A stretch of 28,008 nt of DNA, taken from positions 1 to 28,008 of IMG/VR virus record IMGVR_UViG_3300048927_000179; one strand, 5' to 3'. The position numbers and the translations under genes are program-made. Origin of the DNA: a virus. The notes beneath the pieces are model-generated. The model made no database searches and was not told the origin of the DNA. It worked only from the letters and a program-made list of their open reading frames with translations. Each line of letters starts with the position of its first letter. Position 1 is the first letter of the stretch. This document shows positions 6,676 to 14,555 of this stretch, piece after piece.

Positions 6676-8426
6676 CGGTTTCCACCCAGGGTCATTAGGA
6701 CGAGCTTCTTCTTGGGTTCTTCGGCGACCGGAATGCTGATACCGACGGCCATCAGTAATGCAGTCATGTCATCGATCTTGTCCGGAGAGCGGCGCTTGTC
6801 CGGAGCCATATTCAGATTCACGTCCTGACGGGCGATCAAGTTGGCTGCACACCAGGCGAGCACAGGGTCACCGTCGTGGACTAGGCGCTTGCCTATATAG
6901 GCGCGCTCCAGCTCAGTCATCGCCGGGTGATACGACTTCGGTCCCTGGATGAACTCGACCAGTGGAACCTCCGCCGCCACCAACCTGCTGACCATCTCCG
7001 TAGCGTTCCACCGATCGAAGGCCAGCGACTGCAGGTTGAATTTCTCCCGAACGTCGAGAATTGCCCTTTCGATCACCGCGTAATCGGTGACCTCGCCCTC
7101 GGTCTGTTCTATGAAGCCAGCTGCCACCCAGCCGGCGTAGGGAACAGTGCCCCGCTCGGTCCGCTGCATCACAGCCGATTCCGGAACCCATCGACGGCCC
7201 CACGTGATGATCTTGTCGTCCACCCTCCACACCAGCCGTAGCGATGTGAGATCTCGTGTGCTCGCCAGATCGAGGCCACCCCAGCAAGGTGCATCTCTCA
7301 GCGCGTCAAGGTCCACCTCTCCAGCGCACGCATTCCACTTGGGCAACAGGATGAAGCCGTTGGCCGCGGCTGCCGGCCGGTTCAGCCTCTTGATCTGGAA
7401 CTCCGCGAGCTTTGAAGGCATTGCCTTCGCCTCGACGGACTCCTTGCGAATCGCAGCCAGCAAATGGGGGTTCACGTCCATCAACGGGTTGGCTTTGTGC
7501 CATGCCTTCTCGTCGAAGTCCGGGTCATCCTTGTCGACGGCGAAGAAGATCGCCAGGAAGTGATCCGCCGTCTCGCCGAACACCCCCTCGAGCAACTGGG
7601 TCGCGAACTGCCGGATCTCTGACCATGGCCCAGGGTTCGCGTATCCCTCTGTAGTCGTGAAGAGCCACAAGGGGTTACGCCTGGCGCCGGCAGCCGACTG
7701 TAGAACGTTCAGCAGGTCTGGCGTCTTATGAGCATGGATCTCATCCAGCCCGACATGGGAGGGATTCAACCCGTCCTGCGTGCTGGCCTTTGCATTGATC
7801 GGCTTGAACGTTGCCCCGGTCTCGACCCGGCTTATCGCGTTGGCCCAGCATTCGAGCCCGTACGCATCGCGCAGGTCCGCCATCTTCTCCGCCATCCGCT
7901 TGGCGACATTGAAAATGATTCGCGCCTGGCTGCCGGTGGTGGCCGCCGAGATTACCTGTGCGCCCTCTTCATCCTCGCAGCACTGGCAGTACAGAAGAAT
8001 CGCCGCTGAAAGCGTGGACTTGGCGTTCTTGCGCGCGACGGCGAATAGCGCCGAGGTGAAGCGCCGGGTGCCATCTGCCTTTCGGAACCCGAACAACTGG
8101 ACAACGAACCACACGTGAGACGGGTGCAACCGAATTTCCGGCGTGTCCCACTTGCCCTCAACGTGCGGCAGAAGCTCAATCCACCCACAAGCGTGATTCG
8201 CATGCTCCCTGGAGAACCAGAACGGCGCGCCCTTTTTCTTCGCGCGCTTCAGGTCTTCCAAAAACCGCTTTGCCGCCAGCTTGATCAGCCGCCCAAATCG
8301 GCCGGACCTATCAGACGAAGCAGCTCGCGCGTAAGCGATCGCTACGTCAACGTAATCACTTGGCGGCGTGGGCTCTCGGCTTGCCGAGCGCGGTGAACGC
8401 GTTCCCGGGCTTTTCCGCGTCGCCAT
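6672..8426 (-). CDS. terL: Terminase large subunit
   Basis: This 584-residue packaging motor has a degenerate Walker A 'ARKNAKST' (131-138), a Walker B 'VGLDEI' (225-230) followed by HAH, the coupling motif 'LFTTTEG' (about 255-261), and a nuclease domain opening with 'WGGLDLASTRDLT' (Asp386), with later acidic residues including the 'KIDDMTALLMAVG' end. It is of the Terminase_1 (HK97-like) type, translocating DNA into the prohead and cutting concatemers. The start at 8426 overlaps TerS by 71 bases, an unusually long overlap, but no later in-frame start precedes the conserved 'DYVDVAIAYARAA'. Confidence 0.95.
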   Translation of the reverse strand: MATRKSPGTRSPRSASREPTPPSDYVDVAIAYARAASSDRSGRFGRLIKLAAKRFLEDLKRAKKKGAPFWFSREHANHACGWIELLPHVEGKWDTPEIRLHPSHVWFVVQLFGFRKADGTRRFTSALFAVARKNAKSTLSAAILLYCQCCEDEEGAQVISAATTGSQARIIFNVAKRMAEKMADLRDAYGLECWANAISRVETGATFKPINAKASTQDGLNPSHVGLDEIHAHKTPDLLNVLQSAAGARRNPLWLFTTTEGYANPGPWSEIRQFATQLLEGVFGETADHFLAIFFAVDKDDPDFDEKAWHKANPLMDVNPHLLAAIRKESVEAKAMPSKLAEFQIKRLNRPAAAANGFILLPKWNACAGEVDLDALRDAPCWGGLDLASTRDLTSLRLVWRVDDKIITWGRRWVPESAVMQRTERGTVPYAGWVAAGFIEQTEGEVTDYAVIERAILDVREKFNLQSLAFDRWNATEMVSRLVAAEVPLVEFIQGPKSYHPAMTELERAYIGKRLVHDGDPVLAWCAANLIARQDVNLNMAPDKRRSPDKIDDMTALLMAVGISIPVAEEPKKKLVLMTLGGNR

Positions 8427-8784
8427 TCGGCCTCACTTTTCCTTGCGCTGCCGGCGTAAGGCCGAAGTCATTCATCAAGCCCCGGAGCTGGGCGACCATG
8501 GATGCGACTGGCGCCTCGCCGGCGGCGTACAGCTGCACTGTCTTTCCGTGCAGCGCGCAGAGCTGGCCGAGGGCGGATAGTCCGGCCTCGGTCAGCAGCT
8601 TGTTTGCGTGGAGGATCGGTGCGAGCCGATCCCATTCTTTGATGGCGTGGGCATTCGGCAGCCAGTCCGGCGCCCTCGGAATGTCCGAAACCAGCGGCAA
8701 TTCAGCCACCTCGGTCGGCGCACGGTCAGGCCTGTCGGTCCCGGCAACCACCTTCAGCGCTGTGGGCTTACGGGGGCGGGCCAT
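8356..8784 (-). CDS. terS: Terminase small subunit, P27 family
   Basis: A 142-residue protein starting MARPRKPTALKVVAGTDRPDR, the hallmark opening of P27-type small terminases (PF05119). It continues with 'PRAPDWLPNAHAIKEWDRLAPILHANKLLTEAGLSALGQLCALHGKTVQLY', the helical DNA-binding and oligomer core, and ends with 'LRGLMNDFGLTPAAQGKVRPNG'. It recognises the packaging site and regulates TerL. With the HNH gene just upstream, this is the common HNH-TerS-TerL packaging cassette of cos-type phages. The 79 bases before it are AT-rich compared with the surroundings and hold no gene. Confidence 0.92.
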   Translation of the reverse strand: MARPRKPTALKVVAGTDRPDRAPTEVAELPLVSDIPRAPDWLPNAHAIKEWDRLAPILHANKLLTEAGLSALGQLCALHGKTVQLYAAGEAPVASMVAQLRGLMNDFGLTPAAQGKVRPNGDAEKPGNAFTALGKPRAHAAK

Positions 8785-8863
8785 GTTTGGGTCTCAAAAA
8801 CTGAATTTTTCGAATTGACGGTGCAATAAAACGGCTGGGCAGACGGTGTCCGGTGAAATCGCC

Positions 8864-9244
8864 TCAGATATTTCCCCCCTCCCCCCCTGGGGTGGTGGGC
8901 TTGGCGCCGCGCGGGCGCGCGCCGAAACGCGAACGACTTACGCCGCGCGCCGCCTCAGCCCTGGTCTTCACTTCATGGCAGTCGCCGCATATGGCCTGCA
9001 GGTTGGACTCGTGGTCGTCTCCACCCTCTGCCTGCGGCACGATGTGATCGACCTCCACCGCTAGCGTCACGCGGCCATCCAGCTGGCACGGCTGGCAGCG
9101 GTACTTGTCTCGGACCATGACGGCTTCACGCTTCCGGCGCCACGGCCTTCCTCCGCGCCCCTGTCCATACCTGTTCGCCTCTTGCGCTTCATGAATTGGC
9201 GCGAGGTTCGGCAGTGGTTTATGGCTGGATGGAAAGCCTGGCAT
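8864..9244 (-). CDS. HNH endonuclease of the packaging cassette
   Basis: A 126-residue HNH nuclease. It has a first Cys pair, 'CQPC' (50-53), the core 'VEVDHIVPQAEGGDDHESNLQAICGDCH' with Asp66-His67, Asn81 and a second zinc pair Cys86/Cys89, and His90. HNH proteins next to terminase are needed with TerL/TerS for specific cos cleavage in HK97-like phages. The start overlaps the upstream stop as TGATG. The C-terminal tail is Gly/Arg/Pro-rich and is encoded by a G-tract (minus strand) close to the stop. Confidence 0.92.
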   Translation of the reverse strand: MPGFPSSHKPLPNLAPIHEAQEANRYGQGRGGRPWRRKREAVMVRDKYRCQPCQLDGRVTLAVEVDHIVPQAEGGDDHESNLQAICGDCHEVKTRAEAARGVSRSRFGARPRGAKPTTPGGEGGNI

Positions 9245-9453
9245 CAGATGAACTCCACCTCGACCTTGCCGTGCTTGGTCCTCTCGATGACCCGCTTACC
9301 GTGCTTGTGGACCCGCGCAGGCGTATCGCAATACCGCACTACTCCCTTGCGGGTATCGGCAAACACCACCCGATCGACTACTACTCCGTTCAACAGCACA
9401 CGCCTACGGCCTCGTCCATCGCTTGACGTGTGCACGTGCGCGGGGCAGCTCAC
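9244..9453 (-). CDS. Small phage protein, GTG start, unknown function
   Basis: This 69-residue protein is read from a GTG at 9453 that overlaps the stop of the DUF6527 gene as GTGA. The open frame extends further upstream but that part is a shadow of the neighbour. The body 'RRRVLLNGVVVDRVVFADTRKGVVRYCDTPARVHKHGKRVIERTKHGKVEVEF' is a basic, strand-rich small domain of a kind I have seen in siphophages beside terminase genes, without known function. The stop overlaps the HNH start (TGATG), placing it in the same coupled unit. Confidence 0.62.
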   Translation of the reverse strand: MSCPAHVHTSSDGRGRRRVLLNGVVVDRVVFADTRKGVVRYCDTPARVHKHGKRVIERTKHGKVEVEFI

Positions 9454-9833
9454 GGCTTCACCTCGACTCTGTGGTCGGCCTTGAGCTGGATGGTCATTCC
9501 GGCCAACGAGTGCGTACAGTCGGAGAGGAACTCGATCTGCCCATCCCGCACGAACGAATGGCATACGTGGCACATGCTGATGCCGTCCTCATCCGGCTGG
9601 CCCTTGTCACACTTCTCAGCATCAGAATGGCTGCGCCTCTCCTGCTGGTGCCAGTCGGCCACGTAGCAGCAACCGCTACGGGCCAGGATGGATGGCCACA
9701 GGGTGGGCCTCTCCACGTCCCCGTTGAACTGCCAGGTCGTGCCGCCGCCCTCCACCGGGAGGTTGTGGTACAGACTGCAACCCGGACACTTAAAGGACAC
9801 GTGCCCGTCCTCCAGTTTCACCAGTGCGGTCAC
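9450..9833 (-). CDS. DUF6527 family protein
   Basis: A 127-residue zinc-binding-looking protein of the DUF6527 family, which is often mislabelled 'ammonia monooxygenase' in databases. Visible signs are 'LEDGHVSFKCPGCSLYHNLPV' (first CxxC, 16-19), 'WQFNGDVERPTLWPSIL' and the family's 'CHSFVRDGQIEFLSDCTHSLAGMTIQL' near the C-terminus. An extra Cys/His-rich stretch (GCCYVADWHQQERRSHSDAEKCD) lies between. The function is unknown. It overlaps the Rz stop by four bases and the next small gene by four. Confidence 0.8.
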   Translation of the reverse strand: MTALVKLEDGHVSFKCPGCSLYHNLPVEGGGTTWQFNGDVERPTLWPSILARSGCCYVADWHQQERRSHSDAEKCDKGQPDEDGISMCHVCHSFVRDGQIEFLSDCTHSLAGMTIQLKADHRVEVKP

Positions 9834-10300
9834 GGCCTCACCCCGGCACGGTCTGCGGCGATGACTACCTGACAGGCCCTGAGCTGGTCGTCGGCGTCGC
9901 GTCCGATTCGAACAACTCGGCCCGCAAACTCTTCTCGGCGCTGGGTTGCCGCATCACGTTCGAGGGCGCCGGCTGCGGTCTGGGACAGGAGGTCGGTGTG
10001 GCACGCGGCGAGGTCGTTGCGCAGGCGGAGAGCGCCAGAGCGCAGGTCAGCCACAACAGCATCAACGACGGCCGGGGCCGCAGCGCGGTCTTCTTCATGC
10101 TTCGCTCCGATGGTGGCCATGGTGTCGGCCTGGGTGTGCTCGGTCGCGCGGGCCTTGTTGACCTGCTTCACCACGGCGGCGCTGGCGCCTGCCTGCTGTC
10201 GGGCTTCTGCGCCCTCGGCGCGGTCGCCGCGCCAGGACCAGCCCGCCCAGAAGGACAAGGCCATCGCCACGGTGGCGAGCAGGGTATAGATACGGATCAT
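9830..10300 (-). CDS. Rz: Inner-membrane spanin Rz
   Basis: This 156-residue protein starts MIRIYTLLATVAMALSFWAGWSW, one N-terminal membrane anchor, followed by a long charged helical periplasmic region (residues 25-135), as in Rz-type i-spanins. It joins inner and outer membranes with Rz1 to finish lysis. The start is the ATG at 10300, which overlaps the holin stop (TGATG); a longer open frame upstream is a shadow. The whole Rz1 gene lies inside it in another frame, the classic lambda arrangement, which strongly supports the call. Confidence 0.88.
   Translation of the reverse strand: MIRIYTLLATVAMALSFWAGWSWRGDRAEGAEARQQAGASAAVVKQVNKARATEHTQADTMATIGAKHEEDRAAAPAVVDAVVADLRSGALRLRNDLAACHTDLLSQTAAGALERDAATQRREEFAGRVVRIGRDADDQLRACQVVIAADRAGVRP
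9865..10098 (-). CDS. Rz1: Outer-membrane spanin Rz1, nested in Rz
   Basis: A 77-residue lipoprotein nested entirely within Rz in a different frame. It has a basic start (MKKTALRPRP), a hydrophobic stretch and a lipobox ending 'LALSAC', giving a mature protein that begins at that Cys, then a Pro-rich segment (SPRATPTSCPRPQPAP), all typical of Rz1 o-spanins. It would be sorted to the outer membrane and pair with Rz. The C-terminal part beyond residue 50 is less typical. Confidence 0.85.
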   Translation of the reverse strand: MKKTALRPRPSLMLLWLTCALALSACATTSPRATPTSCPRPQPAPSNVMRQPSAEKSLRAELFESDATPTTSSGPVR

Positions 10301-10617
10301 CAGGGCATCTCCGGCGGGATCACCGCGCCCACCTGGCGCATGGCCGACTCCAACGACATAACCCGCAGCCTCAGTCGGTGGGCCTCTTCCTGCGCCGTCA
10401 TGCGCAACTTGATTTCCTCCGCCAACTGCAGCGTGGTCGCCGCCTGGGATTCCTCCAGCGACTTCACGCGCTGCACCAAGCCGTTCAACAGGTCGACGTT
10501 GGCGTCCGTCTCGGTCCGCTCTTTGCGGCGGGAGAGCAGCGCCCCCCAAGTTTCCCTTGCCACCCAGAACGCGGCGAGACCGCCGGCCATCCACCACGGG
10601 ACGGTTTCCTCGGTCAT
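10300..10617 (-). CDS. Holin-like / lysis-associated membrane protein
   Basis: A 105-residue protein with a single N-terminal hydrophobic segment (VPWWMAGGLAAFWVARETWGALL, residues 6-28), then a charged coiled-coil-like region (DANVDLLNGLVQRVKSLEESQAATTLQLAEEIKLRMTAQEEAHRLRLRVMSLESAM). It lies between endolysin and Rz, where holins or their regulators sit, and overlaps both neighbours by four or three bases. One membrane segment fits a class III-like holin or an accessory lysis protein. Location is good evidence for lysis, but the exact role is inferred. Confidence 0.6.
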   Translation of the reverse strand: MTEETVPWWMAGGLAAFWVARETWGALLSRRKERTETDANVDLLNGLVQRVKSLEESQAATTLQLAEEIKLRMTAQEEAHRLRLRVMSLESAMRQVGAVIPPEMP

Positions 10618-11102
10618 GACACGACCACGCCACCGGCTTTGCGGTAAGCCGCCAGCAGGTCATCCAGCTTCCGCTCGTGCTGCCCATACCCGGCGCCCGG
10701 CAGGCTCGCCCAGGTGTTGCGGACGAAGCCGATCGCCTTGACGACATGGCCGGCCTTGATCAGGTCGAGCGCCCTCCGCTCCCTGATCTGCTGGATGGCG
10801 ATCAGATCCTGGCTGAGCGGAGAAAAGTCCTTCAGCCCCAGCAGACGGCGATACGCGTCGTAGTACCGCGACAGCAGCTGGTAGCGACCAGCCGCCGTGG
10901 ACTTGATGCCCAGTCTGGGCAGCGACACCAGCTCGCGCGGGTGGTCGGCATAGCCGGTGAACAGCCCGCCTCCCACGATCACGTCGTAGCCGTGGTCCTT
11001 GGTGGGCTGCTTGCCGTTGTCGGTGCCCTCGGACCAGGCCAGCATGTCCAGGAACGCCACGACGTTCACGCCGCCTGCTTGTTGGGGAGTGATGCGAGCC
11101 AT
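10614..11102 (-). CDS. R: Endolysin, lambda R-like lytic transglycosylase
   Basis: This 162-residue enzyme closely follows lambda R (GH104 lytic transglycosylase): 'AFLDMLAWSEGTDNGKQPTKDHGYDVIVGGGLFTGYADHPRELV', 'STAAGRYQLLSRYYDAYRRLLGLKDFSPLSQDLIAIQQI' and 'WASLPGAGYGQHERKLDDLLAAYRKAGG'. Glu25 in 'WSEGTD' is the expected catalytic residue. It cleaves peptidoglycan glycan strands. No signal sequence is seen, so release depends on a holin. It is the first gene of the late operon, about 70 bases downstream of a terminator that may be the Q-controlled one. Confidence 0.95.
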   Translation of the reverse strand: MARITPQQAGGVNVVAFLDMLAWSEGTDNGKQPTKDHGYDVIVGGGLFTGYADHPRELVSLPRLGIKSTAAGRYQLLSRYYDAYRRLLGLKDFSPLSQDLIAIQQIRERRALDLIKAGHVVKAIGFVRNTWASLPGAGYGQHERKLDDLLAAYRKAGGVVVS

Positions 11103-11174
11103 GGGCTTTCTCTGTCAGGGCGCCCGCCCCGCCGCCGGCTGGGCGCAAGGGTTGATCCGGTCTGGGAAGCGGGC

Positions 11175-11203
11175 AAAGAAAACCCCGGCGGTGGGCCGGG
11201 GTT
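11175..11203 (-). terminator. Rho-independent terminator upstream of endolysin (possible tR')
   Basis: On the minus strand a 9-bp stem (AACCCCGGC/GCCGGGGTT, 5-base loop) is followed by a T-rich run (TTTTCTTT). It lies between the YfbU-family gene and the endolysin gene, whose operon is read from the same strand. A terminator here would shut off all late genes unless antiterminated, which fits a tR' acted on by the Q-like protein. That role is inferred. Confidence 0.8.
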
Positions 11204-11240
11204 GGGTCGTGCGCGATGGTAGTAAATCTACTCGCTAAAG

Positions 11241-11261
11241 TGCGGGAGTGTCACTCCCGCA
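11241..11261. repeat. Perfect inverted repeat just after the YfbU-family gene
   Basis: Ten-base arms (TGCGGGAGTG and its complement) meet around one central base, beginning one base past the stop codon of the YfbU-family gene. There is no T-run directly after it. It could be an mRNA 3'-end hairpin or a protein-binding site near the late promoter. Confidence 0.6.
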
Positions 11262-11262
11262 G

Positions 11263-11796
11263 TCATGTAGCGCTGAGGACAGCCCCGACTTCTGACGGGT
11301 TCATGTAGCGTTCCCCGTTCAAGGCGGTCAGGATCGGCCTGAAGACGACGAGCATACGCTCGTAACGATCCTTCATGGGCTTGTGGGAATTAAGCGTTCG
11401 CCCCGTAAACTGCGCGAAATCACCAAGCGTATTGACGAGCAAGTTAGCGTGGCTTCTCAGCGTCGGCTCCCGATTGCCGTCAAAGCCAGTGAAGCTCGCT
11501 CTCGACGCCGGCTCACCCGCCGCGGCTTGAAGAACGCCCTTCTCGTTGATATCCATACTCTCGATCGCCTCCTCAATCACACTCCACATTTCCAGCACGT
11601 CGACTACAAAATGGAAGTCTGCCGGAGCATTGGCTGCTCCAAAAATGTGATCGTACTTGTGAGCAATGGCGAACTCTTGCCGGTTCACAGCAGCCGTGAG
11701 CACCAGATCCAGATCTAGCTCGCCTTGCACGTTCAAAGCCTTCTGAATATCGGCCAGCATCATCACGATCAACCGCTGCTCTTCGGTGAACTTCAT
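11263..11796 (-). CDS. YfbU family protein (cargo gene)
   Basis: A 177-residue protein matching the YfbU family: 'MKFTEEQRLIVMMLADIQKAL' at the N-terminus, a central 'VVDVLEMWSVIEEAIESM' helix, 'FTGFDGNREPTLRSHANLLVNTLGDFAQF' and the closing 'DRYERMLVVFRPILTALNGERYMNPSEVGAVL'. YfbU itself has no firm function, though over-expression of the E. coli protein is reported to harm cells. The start at 11796 has GGAGG five bases upstream; a longer start at 11823 lacks this. Its codon use is less GC-rich than its neighbours, and it lies alone between Q and the late terminator, as a moron-type insert would. Confidence 0.8.
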   Translation of the reverse strand: MKFTEEQRLIVMMLADIQKALNVQGELDLDLVLTAAVNRQEFAIAHKYDHIFGAANAPADFHFVVDVLEMWSVIEEAIESMDINEKGVLQAAAGEPASRASFTGFDGNREPTLRSHANLLVNTLGDFAQFTGRTLNSHKPMKDRYERMLVVFRPILTALNGERYMNPSEVGAVLSAT

Positions 11797-11857
11797 AAAT
11801 CCTCCATGATTAGCGCACCACACTGGCGCGCTTTCACGCGATTCTAACCATTAAAGC

Positions 11858-12553
11858 TCATGCGGCTCTGCTCAAGGCGTTTGAAAGCGCCCAGCATGCC
11901 TCCTGCTCTGCCTCGGTCATCCGCTGCAGTAGCCACTCGTAGACACCGCGCCACTTCGAACGGTAGGTGGACTCGTCTCGCCCGATGGCGGCGGCCCGGC
12001 GGCGATCACTCACAGCGCCCAGGCCTGACCCGCTGCACACCTTACAGACCACCCGAAGATCCCCGACCGTCGTTTCGCCGCGCCCCTCGCAGGAATGGCA
12101 ATGCGGCTTGGTGGCAATCTCGTTGATCACGGCGCCGGCCAGGCTCGGCAGCGACTCCAGCGTGCTGATCGGCCAGCACTGCGCCTTGATCTGACCCAGG
12201 CGGAGGGCGGCCCGGTCGCGCTCGGCCCGCTGCTCAGCCGTCACTGCACCGGCCCAACCCATGCACACCTCGGCAAGGCCCAGCTCCGTACGGGCGTCGG
12301 CCAGGCGGCGCTGCTGCCGCCGCAGCTCGGGGGTCACCAGGGCGATCACCGCGTCCCGCAGCTTGTGCCGGCGCAAGGCCGCGCCGTCCGGCCACCAGCA
12401 GGCCTCCAGCAGCTCCCGGCCCAGCCCGGCAGGCACCATGCCCAGCGCCGCCGCAATGTCCTGGTTGGTGAGGTCGGGCGTCCCGCCGCGGCCGGTGTCG
12501 AACTTGACGGTGGTCGGACCCAGACGGGCCATCAGCTCACGGACGTTTGCCAT
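11858..12553 (-). CDS. Q: Q-like late antiterminator
   Basis: A 231-residue protein whose C-terminal half carries a zinc-finger pair 'CHSCEGRG...CKVCSGSG' (Cys152/155 and 170/173) followed by '[37 protein letters not shown]', a helix-turn-helix-like segment. This pattern is that of phage 82-type Q antiterminators, which bind at the late promoter and let RNA polymerase read through terminators. The start ATG at 12553 has GGGGA upstream; ATGs at 12559 and 12589 are alternatives. It lies directly before the late operon, separated only by the YfbU gene, in the place expected for Q. Confidence 0.75.
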   Translation of the reverse strand: MANVRELMARLGPTTVKFDTGRGGTPDLTNQDIAAALGMVPAGLGRELLEACWWPDGAALRRHKLRDAVIALVTPELRRQQRRLADARTELGLAEVCMGWAGAVTAEQRAERDRAALRLGQIKAQCWPISTLESLPSLAGAVINEIATKPHCHSCEGRGETTVGDLRVVCKVCSGSGLGAVSDRRRAAAIGRDESTYRSKWRGVYEWLLQRMTEAEQEACWALSNALSRAA

Positions 12554-12956
12554 CTTCATTCCCCAGTTGATCGTTGGTTTGTCCCGCACCGGTGATGCGC
12601 ACCACCACCTGCCCGCCCTTCCTTCGCTCTTCGTGCACCATGTGGCGCGAGATGAAAACCTTGTCGTCGATCCCCAGCACCTGGGCGATACCGTCCCGGT
12701 AGGGCTTGAATCGCCTCAACATGTTGTCGTCATCGGGCAGTGCCTTGTGGGGCTGTTGATAAAAGTCCACCCACAGGAACAGCCGGCCCGGCGGCAGCGA
12801 AAGTCCCTTCCAACCTGCTTGGTACGCCAGCAGCGCGCCGGTCTGCCTCGCCATGGCAGTCGCGGCGGCCTTCTTGCTCCAGTGGAGCCGCGCGTTCGGC
12901 GACAGCTCCTTGCTTGGCCAGGGCAACACCAGCTCCAGCGCGCGCTCAGCCTGCAT
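12537..12956 (-). CDS. rusA: RusA-family Holliday junction resolvase
   Basis: A 139-residue protein of the RusA family. It shows '[20 protein letters not shown]', then the acidic catalytic cluster '[29 protein letters not shown]' with Asp75-77 and Asp97-98. RusA cuts Holliday junctions symmetrically and would help resolve branched phage DNA during replication or recombination before packaging. The start overlaps the Lar gene by 11 bases and the end overlaps the Q start by about 17, so it is in the same operon. Confidence 0.9.
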   Translation of the reverse strand: MQAERALELVLPWPSKELSPNARLHWSKKAAATAMARQTGALLAYQAGWKGLSLPPGRLFLWVDFYQQPHKALPDDDNMLRRFKPYRDGIAQVLGIDDKVFISRHMVHEERRKGGQVVVRITGAGQTNDQLGNEDGKRP

Positions 12957-13299
12957 GCTTGCCTCCGGCCTGAGCCAGGGCCTCGATCAGCGCCCAAGCT
13001 CGGTCGCCGACACGGCGCGATAGCGGCTTGGACTGACCGCGCCCAGCGATGAATTCGACTGACGTGATCGCATCACTCAGGAGATGGCGCAGCGGGGCCT
13101 CCTGAACCAGCACGTAGCCCTCGGGTGGCGTCAGGGCGGCGCGGCGGTTCCAAAGCTCTCGCGCCTCCCGTCGAGAACTGAAGAGCGCGGTCGCACCTTC
13201 GCATTCGAGGCACTGCACATAGTGTTCGGCTTGACACTGCTGCATCGCAGCGTCGGCAGACCCACAAAACGGGCACGGCTTCAATTCGGTCTCGCTCAT
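12946..13299 (-). CDS. Lar-family restriction alleviation-like protein
   Basis: This 117-residue protein begins with the Lar-type zinc ribbon: '[16 protein letters not shown]...[27 protein letters not shown]' (Cys9/12, Cys30/33, closing WNRR at 50-53). Lar of the Rac prophage reduces restriction by EcoKI; many phages carry this domain without proof of the same action. Residues 60-117 form a second part, '[27 protein letters not shown]...[20 protein letters not shown]', found in phage small proteins. The start overlaps the previous gene's stop (ATGA). Confidence 0.8.
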   Translation of the reverse strand: MSETELKPCPFCGSADAAMQQCQAEHYVQCLECEGATALFSSRREARELWNRRAALTPPEGYVLVQEAPLRHLLSDAITSVEFIAGRGQSKPLSRRVGDRAWALIEALAQAGGKHAG

Positions 13300-13796
13300 G
13301 CCGCGCGCTCCATCTGCTCCCAGTGCGTCGGCAGGCGCTGCACTCGGCCGCCACGTGCCAGGAACTGCTCAATCGTCTCGCACGCCTGCTGCTGGGGCGC
13401 TGCCGCTGGCGCAGGCATGTTGGCAGCCCGCAAGCTCACCCGCGCAGCACGGACCCGGCTGGATTTGTTAGGTGACACCGGGGCACCACGGGCGCGGCGC
13501 TTTCGGTCGTCCCGGGCCAGGCGTGCTTCCGCCTTGCGGCGCGCCCGGTCGTCCTCTTCCAGCGTCGGCCGGCGCATGCCCTTCCCACTCACCCGATACG
13601 CCCTGCCGCTGGCGGTCTCGGTGCGCTCTAGGAAGCCACACAGGTAGCCGCAGCGAACTGCCTCGGCCAGCCTGCGGCGCTCATCACCAGGCGCCACGCC
13701 GAAAATCGCGCTGATGGTGGGCATAGTGAACAGCTTTCCGGCCGGCTGCTCGGCGAACCAATCGCGGACGGCCGCGGGGGTGATGTCGGTTTTCAT
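13296..13796 (-). CDS. Phage protein with winged-helix-like N-terminus
   Basis: A 166-residue basic protein. The ATG at 13796 overlaps the upstream stop as ATGA. Residues 1-65 (AAVRDWFAEQPAGKLFTMPTISAIF...LAEAVRCGYLCGFLERTETASGRAYRVSGKG) look like a winged helix with its strand hairpin. A very basic Arg/Ala-rich linker follows, then a short conserved-looking end 'EQFLARGGRVQRLPTHWEQ', a tag I recognise from other phage early proteins. It probably binds DNA. The precise function is unknown. Confidence 0.6.
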   Translation of the reverse strand: MKTDITPAAVRDWFAEQPAGKLFTMPTISAIFGVAPGDERRRLAEAVRCGYLCGFLERTETASGRAYRVSGKGMRRPTLEEDDRARRKAEARLARDDRKRRARGAPVSPNKSSRVRAARVSLRAANMPAPAAAPQQQACETIEQFLARGGRVQRLPTHWEQMERAA

Positions 13797-14161
13797 GCTG
13801 CTTCCCTCAGTTGGTTGACCACCGTCTGCTGCTCGATCAGCTCGTCGTCGGTCCCGTAGGTCTCGTGGAAGGTCCGCGAGCCATCCATCAGGCTCGGACC
13901 CCATTTCTCGCGCATCTGCGCAAACGTGTTGTTCCCGAAGGGGTGCCGGCGGTGGTGCCACACGCACAGGCAGAAGCCGAACCAGTGGCCACGCCGGATG
14001 TTTCCGGACTTGGTGTGCTGGTAGTCGCCGCCAACGAACACCTGGTCAATGTCCAGCAGCCCTTGGACGACCAGCGACATGCATGCCATGCACGGCCCGA
14101 CCTTCGACTGCTTGATTCGGGCGTCCTCGGCCTTCGTCGGCGGTGGTGCGCTGGACCACAT
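13793..14161 (-). CDS. Ref-like RecA-dependent nuclease / HNH protein
   Basis: A 122-residue Cys/His-rich protein resembling the Ref (recombination enhancement function) family. It has 'VGPCMACMSLVVQG' (CxxC), 'DYQHTKSGNIRRGHWFGFCLCVWHHRRHPFG' with the HH pair of an HNH core, and the end 'REKWGPSLMDGSRTFHETYGTDDELIEQQTVVNQL'. P1 Ref cuts DNA at RecA-made displacement loops. In many lambdoid phages Ref-like or DUF968 proteins sit in this recombination/replication block beside RusA. The start overlaps the upstream stop (TGATG). Confidence 0.65.
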   Translation of the reverse strand: MWSSAPPPTKAEDARIKQSKVGPCMACMSLVVQGLLDIDQVFVGGDYQHTKSGNIRRGHWFGFCLCVWHHRRHPFGNNTFAQMREKWGPSLMDGSRTFHETYGTDDELIEQQTVVNQLREAA

Positions 14162-14397
14162 CAGCGCGCGCCTCCCTTGCTCTTCTCGTCCTCATCGGCC
14201 TGACGCCAGCCGTGCTGCCAGGCCTGCGCCTTCTCGTTGAGAGGGCCGGCCTTTCTGTTCGCACCGTCTTCCGTCTCCACCGCGACCCAGACGATGTGCG
14301 GGCTATCGCTCAGGCGCTTGCTGTTGAGCCGGGCCGAGTACCCGGCGTTGATCTGGGCGGCGTGCTTGCTGCGGTTGCTGAAGGCGGTGAAGTCCAT
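14161..14397 (-). CDS. Small phage protein, unknown function
   Basis: A 78-residue protein starting MDFTAFSNRSKHAAQINAGYSARLNSKRLSD. A GGAGG lies seven bases before the ATG at 14397. It has a central strand 'PHIVWVAVETEDG' and a charged, Lys/Glu-rich end. No family is recognised. It is coupled on both sides by TGATG overlaps, with the small membrane protein before it and the Ref-like gene after it. Confidence 0.6.
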   Translation of the reverse strand: MDFTAFSNRSKHAAQINAGYSARLNSKRLSDSPHIVWVAVETEDGANRKAGPLNEKAQAWQHGWRQADEDEKSKGGAR

Positions 14398-14555
14398 CAG
14401 CACACCTCCAGGTAGATCAGGAAGACCCACGAGCCAACAATGGCCGCCCATAGCGGTGCGTCGGCGAAGGCAGCCAGCCCTACTGCGGCGATCATCGCCA
14501 TCAACAGACGTACGCCGCTCTTCAGAAACCACACGATCAGCCGCTCCACGGTCAC
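14397..14555 (-). CDS. Small two-helix membrane protein
   Basis: A 52-residue protein read from a GTG at 14555 that overlaps the DHH gene's stop as GTGA; its own stop overlaps the next start as TGATG. It has two hydrophobic segments, 'LLMAMIAAVGLAAFA' and 'APLWAAIVGSWVFLIYLEVC', with a short charged N-terminus (MTVERLIVWFLKSG). Tight coupling on both sides is the main evidence that it is real. The function is unknown. Confidence 0.6.
   Translation of the reverse strand: MTVERLIVWFLKSGVRLLMAMIAAVGLAAFADAPLWAAIVGSWVFLIYLEVC

Noticed and set aside
8867-8910. G/C-homopolymer tract near the HNH stop as a programmed frameshift
   Set aside because: The tract is only a few codons from the stop and no meaningful extension in another frame was seen.
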